Positions 7,830 to 16,579 are shown, numbered from the stretch's first letter. The stretch: 64,000 nt of DNA from Pseudolysinimonas_A sp947085045 (GCA_947085045.1 CAMTUU010000014.1:1-64000); one strand, 5' to 3'. Notes: generated by a model not told the origin, from the sequence alone. Program-made: numbers and translations.

Positions 7830-9454
7830 CCGTCGACACCACGATCCGTCCGGGAACCGAATCGGCATCCCCCGAGGTCGGTCGCGGCATGCGGTTCACC
7901 AACTGGGCCGCCGGCTACGTCGATGAGCGATTCAAGCTGTCGGGCTGGATCCGCGACTACGGGCGCAAGATCTTCCCCGACCACTGGTCGTTCATGCTCG
8001 GCGAGGTCGCGCTCTACGCCCTCATCGTCGTGCTGCTCTCCGGCACGTTCCTCACCTTCTTCTTCCAAGCCTCGATGGTCGAGCTGGAGTACCAGGGCTC
8101 CTACGCTCCGCTCAAGGGCATCGAGATGTCCGCCGCCATGGCGTCGACGCTCGACATCTCATTCGACGTGCGCGGCGGTCTGCTGGTGCGCCAGATCCAT
8201 CACTGGGCGGCCCTGCTCTTCGTCGCATCCATCGGCCTGCACATGCTGCGGGTGTTCTTCACCGGCGCGTTCCGCAAGCCGCGTGAGATCAACTGGCTTC
8301 TCGGCTTCACTCTCTTCATCCTCGCGATGGCCGAGGGCTTCACCGGTTACTCGTTGCCCGACGACCTGCTCTCGGGCAACGGTCTGCGCATCATCGATGG
8401 GATGGTGAAGGGCGTCCCGATCGTCGGCACCTGGATCTCGTACCTGCTGTTCGGTGGCGAGTTCCCGGGCACGAGCGTGATCGGGATGTTCTACAGCCTG
8501 CACATCCTGCTGCTGCCCGCCATCCTCGTCGCGATCGTCGGCATCCACGTGATCATGGTGTTCGTCAACAAGCACACCCAGTACGCGGGTCCCGGCCGTA
8601 CGAACGACAACGTCGTGGGCGTACCGGTCATGCCGGTGTTCGCGGCCAAGGCGGGCGGTTTCTTCTTCATCGTCTTCGGCGTCATCGTGCTCGTCGCGGC
8701 GAACGTCACCATCAACCCGATCTGGAACTACGGGCCCTACGACCCGTCACCGGTCTCGGCGGGAACGCAGCCCGACTGGTACATCGGTTTTGCCGACGGT
8801 CTCCTGCGTCTGGTTCCCCCCGGCTGGGAGCTCGAGATCTTCGGATTCACGCTGTCGCTCAATATCCTCGTGCCGCTGCTCGTGCTGCCTCTGTTCCTCG
8901 CCCTCGTCGCGTTCTACCCGTTCTTCGAGGCGTGGGTCACCGGCGACAAGCGTCACCACAACATCGCCGACCGGCCCCGCAACGCCCCGATGCGCACCGC
9001 CATCGGCGCCGCCGGGGTGACCTTCTACGCGGTGATGTGGGCCGCGGCCTCGTCCGACCTGCTCGCGACCCACTTCAGACTCGCGGTCGAGGGTGTCACC
9101 CTCACCCTGCAGATCCTGCTCATCGTCGCCCCGATCTTCGCCTTCCTCGTCACGCGCCGCATCTGCTTCGCCCTGCAGAAGAAGGATCGCGAGATCGCCC
9201 TGCACGGCTACGAGTCCGGTCGCATCGTGCGCCTCCCCGGCGGTGAGTACGTCGAGGTGCACCAGCCGCTCAGCGACTACGAGCGCTGGCGTCTGGTGTC
9301 GTACCAGGACTACAAGCCGCTGATGGTGCGTCCCGACGAGCGCGGTCGAATTTCCGTCGTCCAGCGCATCCGCGGGGTCGTGTCCAACGCCTTCTTCGAG
9401 GACCGCATCGCCCCGGTGACGAAGAAGGAACTCGAGACCACGTCCCACCACTGA
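7826..9454 (+). CDS. qcrB: Cytochrome bc1 complex cytochrome b subunit
   Basis: A 542-residue integral membrane protein, the menaquinol-oxidising cytochrome b. Heme-ligand helices are visible around IHHWAALLFVASIGLHML and SLHILLLPAILVAIVGIH. The DLLSGNG and QPDWYIGF segments lie in the quinol-site region. The long C-terminal cytosolic tail after about residue 430 is typical of actinobacteria. It is the last gene of the ctaE-qcrCAB operon, followed by a 118-bp convergent gap to a GNAT gene. Confidence 0.96.
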   Translation: MTVDTTIRPGTESASPEVGRGMRFTNWAAGYVDERFKLSGWIRDYGRKIFPDHWSFMLGEVALYALIVVLLSGTFLTFFFQASMVELEYQGSYAPLKGIEMSAAMASTLDISFDVRGGLLVRQIHHWAALLFVASIGLHMLRVFFTGAFRKPREINWLLGFTLFILAMAEGFTGYSLPDDLLSGNGLRIIDGMVKGVPIVGTWISYLLFGGEFPGTSVIGMFYSLHILLLPAILVAIVGIHVIMVFVNKHTQYAGPGRTNDNVVGVPVMPVFAAKAGGFFFIVFGVIVLVAANVTINPIWNYGPYDPSPVSAGTQPDWYIGFADGLLRLVPPGWELEIFGFTLSLNILVPLLVLPLFLALVAFYPFFEAWVTGDKRHHNIADRPRNAPMRTAIGAAGVTFYAVMWAAASSDLLATHFRLAVEGVTLTLQILLIVAPIFAFLVTRRICFALQKKDREIALHGYESGRIVRLPGGEYVEVHQPLSDYERWRLVSYQDYKPLMVRPDERGRISVVQRIRGVVSNAFFEDRIAPVTKKELETTSHH

Positions 9455-9548
9455 TCTTCCGCGCTGGTCACTCGACGACGACGGTCACCTCGAGAACGGC
9501 CTCCTCGACGATGACTCGTCGCCATCGCCGGGTCTGCGGTCGAGAGGT

Positions 9549-9564
9549 CGACGGCGAACCGTCG
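9549..9564 (-). terminator. Hairpin in the qcrB/GNAT convergent gap
   Basis: CGACGG-CGAA-CCGTCG is a perfect 6-bp stem with a CGAA tetraloop, 8 bp beyond the GNAT stop on the minus strand. There is no T-run, so it may only weaken transcription. The rest of the 9455-9572 gap shows nothing else. Confidence 0.4.
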
Positions 9565-9572
9565 TGAACTGC

Positions 9573-10046
9573 TCAGGGCAGAACGCGGCTGGCGCCCCGA
9601 TCGGGCGGAAAGAATCGCCGCATGTACTCCGCCGCGTCGGTGAAGCCGAGCCGATCGTAAAATCCGCCCGAGCGGCGGCTGGCGACCGTCAGCTGGGTGA
9701 CGCCCCGCTCCTCGCACGCAGCCTCGACGGCATGCACGAGCAGCGTGCCGTACGACCGACCGCGGGCGCGGGCGTCCACGACGATCTCCTGCAACTGCGC
9801 CGACGGACCGTTGGTCGCCAGCAGTGGCACGATCGTCGTCAGCGCGTAGCCGCCGAGGCCGCCCAGGCCGTCGTCGACCACGAGGAGCAGAACACTCGAC
9901 TGCTCGCCCGCGAAGTAGGCAGCGAGCGTCGCGTCGTAAGCATCCCGTTCCGGAGTGAAGGAATGTCCGAGCTGCTGCACCAGGACCCAGAGCGCATCCT
10001 CGTCACCCGCTCGCGCCTCGCGGACGTTCGCCACGACGTCGGCCAT
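9573..10046 (-). CDS. GNAT-family N-acetyltransferase
   Basis: A 157-residue single-domain GNAT protein. It has the acetyl-CoA-binding region ARGRSYGTLLVHAVEAACEE (motif A, with R/Q-x-x-G-x-G/A replaced by RGRSYG) and the C-terminal GFYDRLGF segment typical of the fold. It would transfer an acetyl group from acetyl-CoA to an amine of unknown identity. It begins one base after the ctaF stop, so it is transcribed as the tail of the ctaC-ctaD-ctaF operon. Nothing else links it to respiration. Confidence 0.85.
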   Translation of the reverse strand: MADVVANVREARAGDEDALWVLVQQLGHSFTPERDAYDATLAAYFAGEQSSVLLLVVDDGLGGLGGYALTTIVPLLATNGPSAQLQEIVVDARARGRSYGTLLVHAVEAACEERGVTQLTVASRRSGGFYDRLGFTDAAEYMRRFFPPDRGASRVLP

Positions 10047-10047
10047 G

Positions 10048-10497
10048 TCAGCGGGCGAAGAAGTTGCGGTAGTACTCGTACTGCCAGCCGACGACGCCGA
10101 TCACCACGATGGGGCCGCCGATGAAGGCGATCCACACGCCGACGGCGAGGCCGAGGAACATCAGCGCCAGGCCGAACGCCAAGAAGATCGGCCACCAGCT
10201 CCACGGGCTGAAGTGCCCGATCTCGGGATCGCCGTCGTCGATCTCGGCGGTCGGGATGTCTTCCGGGATGTCGCCGCCCTGCGCCCGACGGGTGATCGTG
10301 ATGTAGAACGCCAAGAACACCGACATGAGCGCCGAGAGGCTGATGCCGAGCGTGCCGACCCACTCCACGCCCATCGGCGTGATCGGCTCTTTCATGTCGG
10401 TGGTCACATGGTCGAGGATCGACCAGGTCGTGTAGGCGATCGCGGCAAGGGCGAAGAAGCCCGCCAGCAGCCAGAACAGGTTCGCGTTGACGCGCAC
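10048..10497 (-). CDS. ctaF: Cytochrome c oxidase subunit IV (actinobacterial type)
   Basis: A 149-residue membrane protein with four predicted helices (about 5-27, 45-68, 98-118 and 122-142). It carries the conserved HFSPWSWWPI segment of actinobacterial CtaF, a small accessory subunit of the aa3 oxidase in the bcc-aa3 supercomplex. Translation starts at GTG 10497, one base after the ctaD stop, so the two genes are effectively fused in an operon. Confidence 0.93.
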   Translation of the reverse strand: MRVNANLFWLLAGFFALAAIAYTTWSILDHVTTDMKEPITPMGVEWVGTLGISLSALMSVFLAFYITITRRAQGGDIPEDIPTAEIDDGDPEIGHFSPWSWWPIFLAFGLALMFLGLAVGVWIAFIGGPIVVIGVVGWQYEYYRNFFAR

Positions 10498-10498
10498 G

Positions 10499-12226
10499 CT
10501 ACTTCACCTCTCCGTCGGCCAGGTCCATGACCGGGCGTTCGGGCGCATCTTTGAGCGGGCCGATGCCGACCTGCACACCCGCCTCCGGATGGTGGAGGTC
10601 GAACGCCGGCGACTCCGACCGGATGCGCGGGATCGACACGAAGTTGTGGCGGGGCGGCGGGCTGGAAGTCGCCCACTCGAGCGACCGGGCGTTGCCCCAG
10701 GGGTCGTCGACGTTGACCTTCTCGCCTCGTCGCGCCGTGACCCAGACATTGAGGAAGAACGGGATCAGCGAGGCGCCGAGGATCATCGCGCCGATGGTCG
10801 AGATCTGGTTCATCCAGGTCAGGCCGTCCTCCTCGAGGTAGCTCCAGTAGCGCCGGGCTCCACCCATCACTCCGATCCAGTGCTGGATGAGGAAGGTGGT
10901 GTGGAACCCGATGAAGAGCATCCAGAAATGCACCTTGCCGAGGGTCTCGTTCAGCATCTTGCCGGTCCACTTCGGCCACCAGAAGTAGAAGCCGGCGAAC
11001 ATCGCGAAGACCACGGTGCCGAACACGACGTAGTGGAAGTGCGCGACGACGAAGTAGGTGTCGGAGACGTGGAAGTCCAGCGGCGGGCTCGCCAGGATCA
11101 CCCCGGTCAGACCGCCGAAGGTGAAGGTGATGAGGAACCCGATCGCCCAGAGCATCGGCGTCTCGAAGGTGACCGAACCGCGCCACATCGTGCCCACCCA
11201 GTTGAAGATCTTCACGCCCGTCGGAACGGCGATGAGCATCGTCAACAGGGCGAAGAAGGGCAGCAGCACGGTGCCGGTCACATACATGTGGTGTGCCCAC
11301 ACCGTGACCGAGAGCGCCGCGATCGCGATCGTCGCGTAGATCAGCGTCTTGTAGCCGAAGATCGGCTTCCGGCTGAAGACCGGGAGCACCTCGGAGATGA
11401 TGCCGAAGAACGGCAGCGCGATGATGTACACCTCGGGGTGCCCGAAGAACCAGAACAGGTGCTGCCAGAGGATGGCGCCGCCGTTCGCCGGGTCGAGCAG
11501 GTGCGAGTCGAACACCCGGTCGGAACCGAGGGCGAAGAGACCCGCCGCCAGCACCGGGAACGCCATGAGCACGAGGATCGAGGTCACCAGGATGTTCCAG
11601 GTGAAGATCGGCATGCGGAACATCGTCATGCCCGGCGCCCGCATCGTGATGATCGTCGTGATGAAGTTCACCGCACCGAGGATGGTGCCGAATCCGGCGA
11701 GGGCGAGGCCGAACACCCAGAGGTTGCCGCCGAGGCCGGGCGTGAACGACTGATCGGACAGCGGCGCGTAGGCGAACCAGCCGAAGGACGCCGCACCCTG
11801 CGGCGTGAGGTAGCCGCCGACGGTGATCAGGCCGCCGAAGAGGTAGAGCCAGTAGGCGAAGGCGTTGAGTCGCGGGAACGCCACGTCGGGCGCGCCGATC
11901 TGGAGCGGCATGATCGCGTTCGCGAAGCCGGCGAACAGCGGCGTCGCGAACAACAGCAGCATGATCGTGCCGTGCATCGTGAAGAGCTGGTTGTACTGCT
12001 CGCCTGAGGCGACGAGGGTGCTGCCGGGTTCCCAGAGCTGCGCGCGGATGATGAGCGCCATCACGCCGCCGAGGCAGAAGAAGATGAACGACGTGATCAG
12101 GTAGAGGTACCCGATCGTCTTGTGGTCGGTGGTGGTGATCCACTTGACGACGACGTTGCCCTTGCGCTCCACCTTCGAGCCGGTCGCGGTCGCGGTCGCG
12201 GTCGCCGGTGCGGTCGCGGTGGTCAT
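10499..12226 (-). CDS. ctaD: Cytochrome c oxidase subunit I
   Basis: A 575-residue, 12-helix catalytic subunit that reduces O2 to water and pumps protons. Heme a and a3-CuB ligands are in the TMHGTIM, HPEVYIIALP (His-Tyr cross-link), WAHHMYVTG and HFHYVVFGT motifs. The start ATG 12226 overlaps the ctaC stop (ATGA). The N-terminus is an odd Thr-Ala repeat encoded by four perfect GGTCGC hexamers; it precedes the conserved KWITTTDHKTIG block and probably lies loose in the cytoplasm. In this genome ctaD sits inside the ctaC-ctaF operon, unlike M. tuberculosis. Confidence 0.97.
   Translation of the reverse strand: MTTATAPATATATATGSKVERKGNVVVKWITTTDHKTIGYLYLITSFIFFCLGGVMALIIRAQLWEPGSTLVASGEQYNQLFTMHGTIMLLLFATPLFAGFANAIMPLQIGAPDVAFPRLNAFAYWLYLFGGLITVGGYLTPQGAASFGWFAYAPLSDQSFTPGLGGNLWVFGLALAGFGTILGAVNFITTIITMRAPGMTMFRMPIFTWNILVTSILVLMAFPVLAAGLFALGSDRVFDSHLLDPANGGAILWQHLFWFFGHPEVYIIALPFFGIISEVLPVFSRKPIFGYKTLIYATIAIAALSVTVWAHHMYVTGTVLLPFFALLTMLIAVPTGVKIFNWVGTMWRGSVTFETPMLWAIGFLITFTFGGLTGVILASPPLDFHVSDTYFVVAHFHYVVFGTVVFAMFAGFYFWWPKWTGKMLNETLGKVHFWMLFIGFHTTFLIQHWIGVMGGARRYWSYLEEDGLTWMNQISTIGAMILGASLIPFFLNVWVTARRGEKVNVDDPWGNARSLEWATSSPPPRHNFVSIPRIRSESPAFDLHHPEAGVQVGIGPLKDAPERPVMDLADGEVK
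12182..12205. repeat. Four perfect GGTCGC hexamers in the ctaD 5' end
   Basis: Four tandem copies of GGTCGC, with a fifth interrupted copy just after, encode the Ala-Thr stretch at CtaD residues about 8-15. Hexamer slippage keeps the frame, so length variation between strains would be tolerated. Confidence 0.8.
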
Positions 12227-13125
12227 TCGTTCTCTCCCTCGCCCGCGCCGGTGCCCGGCAGGTTGGTGTTTACGTTGAACTCTTCGCCGATGGTGCCGGT
12301 CTGGCCCTTGTCGCGCAGCAGTGCGATCTGCGCGTCGTATTCCTCGCGCGAGACGACCTTGACCTTGAAGAGCATCTGCGAGTGATACTCGCCGCACAGC
12401 TCCGCGCACTTGCCGTCGTACTCGCCCTCCTTGAGGGGCACGAAGTACATGTAGTTCGAGCGCGCCGGGATCATGTCCTTCTTGTAGAGGAAGTCCACGA
12501 TCCAGAACGAATGGATGACGTCGCGCGACTCGAGCTTGATCTCGACGCTCTCGCCGACCGGGAGGTAGAGCACAGGAAGTTGCTCGGTGTCGAAGCCGGC
12601 GGTGCCGTCCTGCCGCTCCTGCGCCTGGATCCCGACCTCGTAGACGTCTTCGTCGGTGTAGTTGAAAGTCCACGACCACCGCTGGCCGAAGGCTTCGATG
12701 CGGATGTCGGGATCGGCGTTGACCTCTTCGATGGCGGCCTGATCGCGGGCGGTGAAGGCGAAGAAGCCGAGCACCAGGATCAGCGGGACGACCGTGTAGA
12801 AGATCTCGATCGGGAGGTTGTAGCGCAACTGCACGGGGAGGCCGGTCTGGCCCTTGCGGCGGCGGTAGACGACGGCCGCCCAGATGATCACGCTCCAGGT
12901 GACGACGCCGACGGCGAGCAGCACGATCCACGAGGTGACCCATAGGCCCGTGACCCGGTCGGTGTTGCTGGTGGCGCCGGCCGAATCCTCGGGGAGGAAC
13001 CCCTGGAGTTGCGCCTGCGTGCACCCGGCGAGGATGACAGTGACCGCGGCCATGATCGGGACCATCGCCCAACGAGCCAGTTTCGACTTGGCCGGCTTCG
13101 ACGGCGTGGGGCGAGTTGAGCGCAC
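12223..13125 (-). CDS. ctaC: Cytochrome c oxidase subunit II (lipoprotein)
   Basis: A 300-residue subunit that carries the CuA centre accepting electrons from QcrC. A signal peptide ends in the lipobox ILAGC (Cys about 34), so it should be a lipid-anchored protein. Two transmembrane helices follow (about 62-85 and 108-128), and an extracytoplasmic cupredoxin domain carries CAELCGEYHSQM, the CuA ligand set. GTG 13125 is preceded by GAGAGG and a TAGACT -10 box at 13169-13174. It leads the ctaC-ctaD-ctaF-GNAT operon and overlaps ctaD by ATGA. Confidence 0.96.
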   Translation of the reverse strand: MRSTRPTPSKPAKSKLARWAMVPIMAAVTVILAGCTQAQLQGFLPEDSAGATSNTDRVTGLWVTSWIVLLAVGVVTWSVIIWAAVVYRRRKGQTGLPVQLRYNLPIEIFYTVVPLILVLGFFAFTARDQAAIEEVNADPDIRIEAFGQRWSWTFNYTDEDVYEVGIQAQERQDGTAGFDTEQLPVLYLPVGESVEIKLESRDVIHSFWIVDFLYKKDMIPARSNYMYFVPLKEGEYDGKCAELCGEYHSQMLFKVKVVSREEYDAQIALLRDKGQTGTIGEEFNVNTNLPGTGAGEGENE

Positions 13126-13168
13126 CGGTGAACCTCTCAGGACAGAAGGATGATCTCCAACGATCCCG

Positions 13169-13174
13169 AGTCTA
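13169..13174 (-). promoter_or_regulatory. -10 box TAGACT for the ctaCDF operon
   Basis: TAGACT on the minus strand lies in the 54-bp gap between erpA and ctaC. It gives a leader of about 37 nt that contains the GAGAGG ribosome-binding site, so ctaC, unlike ctaE, is not leaderless. Confidence 0.45.
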
Positions 13175-13179
13175 GTGCG

Positions 13180-13557
13180 TCAGTGGAAGCTGTCTCCGCA
13201 GGCGCACGAGCCCGACGCGTTCGGGTTGTCGATCGTGAAGCCCTGCTTCTGGATCGAGTCCTCGAAGTCGATTGCCGCACCGTCGAGGTAGGGCACGCTC
13301 ATCTTGTCGACCACGACCTCGACACCGTCGAAGTCGCGAGTCACGTCGCCGTCGAGCAGACGCTCGTCGAAGTAGAGCTGGTAGATGAGGCCGCTGCAGC
13401 CGCCGGGCTGCACGGCGACGCGCAGGCGCAGATCGTCGCGCCCCTCCTGCTCGAGCAGGTTCTTGACCTTCGTCGCCGCGACGTCGGTGAGGTTGACGCC
13501 GTGCGTGGTGATCTCAGCAGCAGCCAGCTCGGTCGGGTTCAAGGCGGTGTCGGTCAT
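13180..13557 (-). CDS. erpA: Iron-sulfur cluster insertion protein (A-type carrier)
   Basis: A 125-residue HesB/IscA-type carrier that delivers Fe-S clusters to apoproteins. The three cluster-binding cysteines are present in PGGCSG and in SCACGDSF at the C-terminus. It is placed just before ctaC, as in mycobacteria (Rv2204c near Rv2200c), consistent with supplying respiratory proteins. ATG 13557 has a TACACT box 7 nt upstream, so the mRNA is probably leaderless. Confidence 0.93.
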   Translation of the reverse strand: MTDTALNPTELAAAEITTHGVNLTDVAATKVKNLLEQEGRDDLRLRVAVQPGGCSGLIYQLYFDERLLDGDVTRDFDGVEVVVDKMSVPYLDGAAIDFEDSIQKQGFTIDNPNASGSCACGDSFH

Positions 13558-13564
13558 GTCACCG

Positions 13565-13570
13565 AGTGTA
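13565..13570 (-). promoter_or_regulatory. -10 box TACACT for leaderless erpA
   Basis: TACACT on the minus strand is separated from the erpA ATG by 7 nt, in the 27-bp gap to the dipeptidase gene. Confidence 0.5.
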
Positions 13571-13584
13571 AACGAGGCAGCCTG

Positions 13585-14991
13585 TCAATCGCTGGATCTG
13601 CTATTCAGCCGCGAGAGCAGCAGTGCTTCGGCGAGGATTGCCCGCTGGAAGGTCGGCAGATGCACCGACTCGTTCGGGCTGTGCGCCCGCGAGTCCGGGT
13701 CCTCGACGCCGGTGATGAGGATCTGCGCGCCCGGGAAGAGCTCGACCAGGTCGGCGATGAACGGGATCGAGCCGCCCGCGCCGATCTCGACCGCGTCGCG
13801 GCTGTACGCCTCCGACATCGTCTCGAGCGCATCCTCGGCGGCCCAGCCGCTGGAGTCGACGAGGAACGGGTTGCCGCTGTCGAGGTCCTCGATCGAGAGC
13901 TCGGCGCCGAACGGGACGTGGCTGAGCAGATGCGCCTCGATCGCGGCGAACGCCTCCTGCCAGGTCTGCCCCGGCGCGACCCGCGCGCTGATGCGCACCC
14001 GCACGCTCGGCACGAGGGTGTTCGACGCGTTGCGGACGTTCGGGATGTCCATGCCGGTGACGGTGATCGACGGCTGGTACCAGGTGCGGGCGAGGATCGC
14101 GCCCTTCCCGATCGGCGAGACGCCGTCGAGCAGACCCGACTCCTCGCGCAGCTTCGCCTCGTCGTAGTCGGGTGTCTCCTCGTCGTGGCTCGTGAGGCCC
14201 TCGACGGCGACCGAGCCGTCCTTCTTCCAGAGCGTGCTGAGCAGCTCGATCGCCGCCATCGGCGCGTCGGGCACCGCGCCGCCCATCATCCCCGAGTGGC
14301 TCGCGTGCGCGAGCGTGGTGACCCGCAGGTTGAAGGCGACGGCGCCGCGGAGCGCGATGGTCAGCGCCGGGGTGTCGAGATCCCAGTTGCCCGAGTCGGC
14401 GACCACGATGACATCCGAGGCGATCCGGTCCCGGTAGCGCCGCAGGATCTCGGCGAGCGACCGGGAGCCGAACTCCTCCTCGCCCTCGACGAAGAGCACG
14501 AGGCCGACATCCAGGTCGTCGCCCGCCACGGCGACCAGCGCGCGGATCGCGCCGATGTGCGCCATCACGCCAGCCTTGTCGTCGGCGGCGCCCCGCCCGT
14601 ACAGGCGGTCGCCGCGCAGCGTGGGCTCGTAGGGGGTCGAGTCCCAGTTCTCGGGATCGCCCTCGGGCTGCACGTCGTGGTGCGCGTAGAGCATGATCGT
14701 CGGCCGGCCGTTGCGGGCCGCGCGGGTCGCGATGACCGCCGGCCCGCCGAGTTTCGCCCCGTCGCCGAGCGGCACCTGCACGACGTCGATGTCGTCGAAG
14801 ACGCCGGTGTCGGCGGCCAGTGCGCGCACCGCCTCGGCGCTCGCCTCGACCTGCGCCGGATCGAACCCGTCCCACGAGACCGACGGGATGCGCACGAGAC
14901 GCGAGAGGTCGGCGACGGCGAGCGGGAAGCCGGCCGCGACCGCCTCCCGGAGTTCGTCGGCGAGCGGGGTCGGAGCGTCCTTCGTGGGCAT
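13585..14991 (-). CDS. M20-family dipeptidase / metallopeptidase
   Basis: A 468-residue cytosolic zinc peptidase of the M20 family, which hydrolyses dipeptides or related acylated amino acids. Metal-site motifs are present: YAHHDVQP, GRGAADDKAG (bridging Asp) and EGEEEFGS (catalytic Glu). The dimerisation lid lies between about 200 and 320, with the HSG motif. The start ATG 14991 fits an overlapping divergent promoter. The exact substrate cannot be read from sequence. Confidence 0.9.
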   Translation of the reverse strand: MPTKDAPTPLADELREAVAAGFPLAVADLSRLVRIPSVSWDGFDPAQVEASAEAVRALAADTGVFDDIDVVQVPLGDGAKLGGPAVIATRAARNGRPTIMLYAHHDVQPEGDPENWDSTPYEPTLRGDRLYGRGAADDKAGVMAHIGAIRALVAVAGDDLDVGLVLFVEGEEEFGSRSLAEILRRYRDRIASDVIVVADSGNWDLDTPALTIALRGAVAFNLRVTTLAHASHSGMMGGAVPDAPMAAIELLSTLWKKDGSVAVEGLTSHDEETPDYDEAKLREESGLLDGVSPIGKGAILARTWYQPSITVTGMDIPNVRNASNTLVPSVRVRISARVAPGQTWQEAFAAIEAHLLSHVPFGAELSIEDLDSGNPFLVDSSGWAAEDALETMSEAYSRDAVEIGAGGSIPFIADLVELFPGAQILITGVEDPDSRAHSPNESVHLPTFQRAILAEALLLSRLNSRSSD

Positions 14992-14995
14992 CCCG

Positions 14996-15003
14996 TAATC
15001 TTA
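14996..15003. promoter_or_regulatory. Overlapping divergent -10 boxes (dipeptidase / DUF3043)
   Basis: On the plus strand TAATCT (14996-15001) sits 6 nt before GTG 15008. On the minus strand TAAGAT (15003-14998) sits 6 nt before ATG 14991. The two hexamers share 4 bp, so RNA polymerase cannot open both promoters at once. Both mRNAs would be leaderless. Confidence 0.55.
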
Positions 15004-15007
15004 AGTC

Positions 15008-15571
15008 GTGGCCAGAGCGCAGAAGTCCGAACCGACCCCTGAGGTCCTCCCGGAGGCGATCCCGACGAAGGGCCACGCCACCCCCACCCGCAAGGAGCAG
15101 GAGGCCGCGCGTCGTCGCCCCCTCGTGCCCAAGGATCGCCGGCTCGCCGCGCGGCAGAACCGCGCCGCCCAGCAGAGCGAGCGCGAGAAGGCCCGCGTCG
15201 GCATGGCGAAGGGCGACGAGCGCTACCTGCCGATCCGCGACAAGGGCCCGCAGAAGCGCTACGTGCGCGACTACGTCGACGCGCGGTTCAGCGCCGGCGA
15301 GATCCTCATGCCGGTGCTTGTGCTGGTGATCCTGACCTGGTTCCTGCCGCAGCAGTTCCTCGACTACGTCTTCCTCGGCTTCTGGGCGGTATTCGCGTTC
15401 GTCGTCATCGACTGCGTCATCCTCGGCTTCCAGCTGAACAAGAGGCTCGCCGCGAAGTTCGGCAAGGACAAGGTGGAGCGCATCCGCTGGTATGCCGCGA
15501 TGCGGTCGATCCAGATGCGCTTCCTGCGTCTGCCGAAGCCGCAGGTCAAGCGCGGGCAGTACCCCGCTTAA
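15008..15571 (+). CDS. DUF3043 membrane protein
   Basis: A 187-residue actinobacteria-specific protein. A charged N-terminal region of about 95 residues (KGHATPTRKEQEAARRRP, lysine/arginine-rich) comes before two transmembrane helices (about 98-116 and 121-141) and a basic C-terminal tail. This is the DUF3043 family layout; the function is unknown. Its last 26 bp overlap the end of pyrD on the other strand. GTG 15008 fits the leaderless promoter. Confidence 0.85.
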   Translation: MARAQKSEPTPEVLPEAIPTKGHATPTRKEQEAARRRPLVPKDRRLAARQNRAAQQSEREKARVGMAKGDERYLPIRDKGPQKRYVRDYVDARFSAGEILMPVLVLVILTWFLPQQFLDYVFLGFWAVFAFVVIDCVILGFQLNKRLAAKFGKDKVERIRWYAAMRSIQMRFLRLPKPQVKRGQYPA

Positions 15572-16565
15572 GGCCCCGGTTGATCCCGCGCGCCCAGAAC
15601 GGGCCGCGGTAGAGGAACGCCGTGTAGCCCTGCACCAGGGTCGCGCCGGCATCGAGTCGTTCCCGCACGTCGGCGGCGGTGTCGACGCCGCCGACCGAGA
15701 TCAGCACGAAGCCGGCGGGCACGGCGGCGCGCAGCAGGCGCAGCAATTCGAGCGACCGCGCGGCGAGCGGCGCTCCCGAGAGTCCGCCCTCCCCCGCCGC
15801 GGCGACGACGTCCGGGGCGGTGCGCAGACCGGCGCGGGAGATCGTCGTGTTCGTCGCGACGAGACCCGGCAGGCCGAGGTCGACGCTCAGGGTCGCGATC
15901 TTCAGCGCCTGCTCGTCGGTGACGTCGGGCGCGATCTTCACGAGCACCGGGACTCCCCCGGCGGCATCCCGCACCGCCCGTAGCAGCGGTCGCAGCAGGT
16001 CGAGCTCCTGGAGCCCGCGCAGACCGGGGGTGTTCGGCGAACTGACGTTGACGACGAGGTAGTCGGCCAGCGGAGCGAGCGCCCGGGTCGAGAGGAGGTA
16101 GTCGTCGAGCGCAGCCTCGATCGCGACGACACGCGACTTGCCGATGTTGACGCCGATGACAGGACGCATCCGGCGGCGGCGCTCCCGGGCGAGACGGCGG
16201 GCCGCAGCTTCGGCGCCGGCGTTGTTGAAGCCCATCCGGTTGATCACGGCGCGGTCCGCGACCAGGCGGAACAGCCGCGGCGTCGGGTTGCCGCGCTGCG
16301 GCTTCGCGGTGATCGTGCCGACCTCGACGTGCCCGAATCCGAGCACCCCGAGACCGCGGATGCCGCCGGCCTCCTTGTCGAATCCCGCGGCGAGCCCGAA
16401 CGGCGACGCGAAGCGCAGGCCGAGCGCCTCGACGGCGAGCGACGGATGCGGACGGCTCAGGCCGCGCAGGAATCCCGGGAGGAGGCGGATGACGCGGAAC
16501 GCGAGGTGGTGGGCCCGCTCGGGGTCCATCCTGCTCAAGGCGAGGCGGAACAGGAGGGCGTACAT
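15546..16565 (-). CDS. pyrD: Dihydroorotate dehydrogenase (quinone), class 2
   Basis: A 339-residue membrane-associated flavoenzyme that oxidises dihydroorotate to orotate with menaquinone in pyrimidine synthesis. The N-terminal helices for quinone access are present. So are GLAAGFDKEA, NRMGFNNAGA, the active-site serine block NVSSPNTPGLR and the FMN-phosphate loop SVGGVDTAAD. ATG 16565 follows a GGAGGGG ribosome site 14 bp beyond the nrdR stop, so nrdR and pyrD are likely co-transcribed. The 3' end overlaps the convergent DUF3043 gene. Confidence 0.95.
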   Translation of the reverse strand: MYALLFRLALSRMDPERAHHLAFRVIRLLPGFLRGLSRPHPSLAVEALGLRFASPFGLAAGFDKEAGGIRGLGVLGFGHVEVGTITAKPQRGNPTPRLFRLVADRAVINRMGFNNAGAEAAARRLARERRRRMRPVIGVNIGKSRVVAIEAALDDYLLSTRALAPLADYLVVNVSSPNTPGLRGLQELDLLRPLLRAVRDAAGGVPVLVKIAPDVTDEQALKIATLSVDLGLPGLVATNTTISRAGLRTAPDVVAAAGEGGLSGAPLAARSLELLRLLRAAVPAGFVLISVGGVDTAADVRERLDAGATLVQGYTAFLYRGPFWARGINRGLKRGTARA

Positions 16566-16579
16566 CCCCTCCAGGTTAT

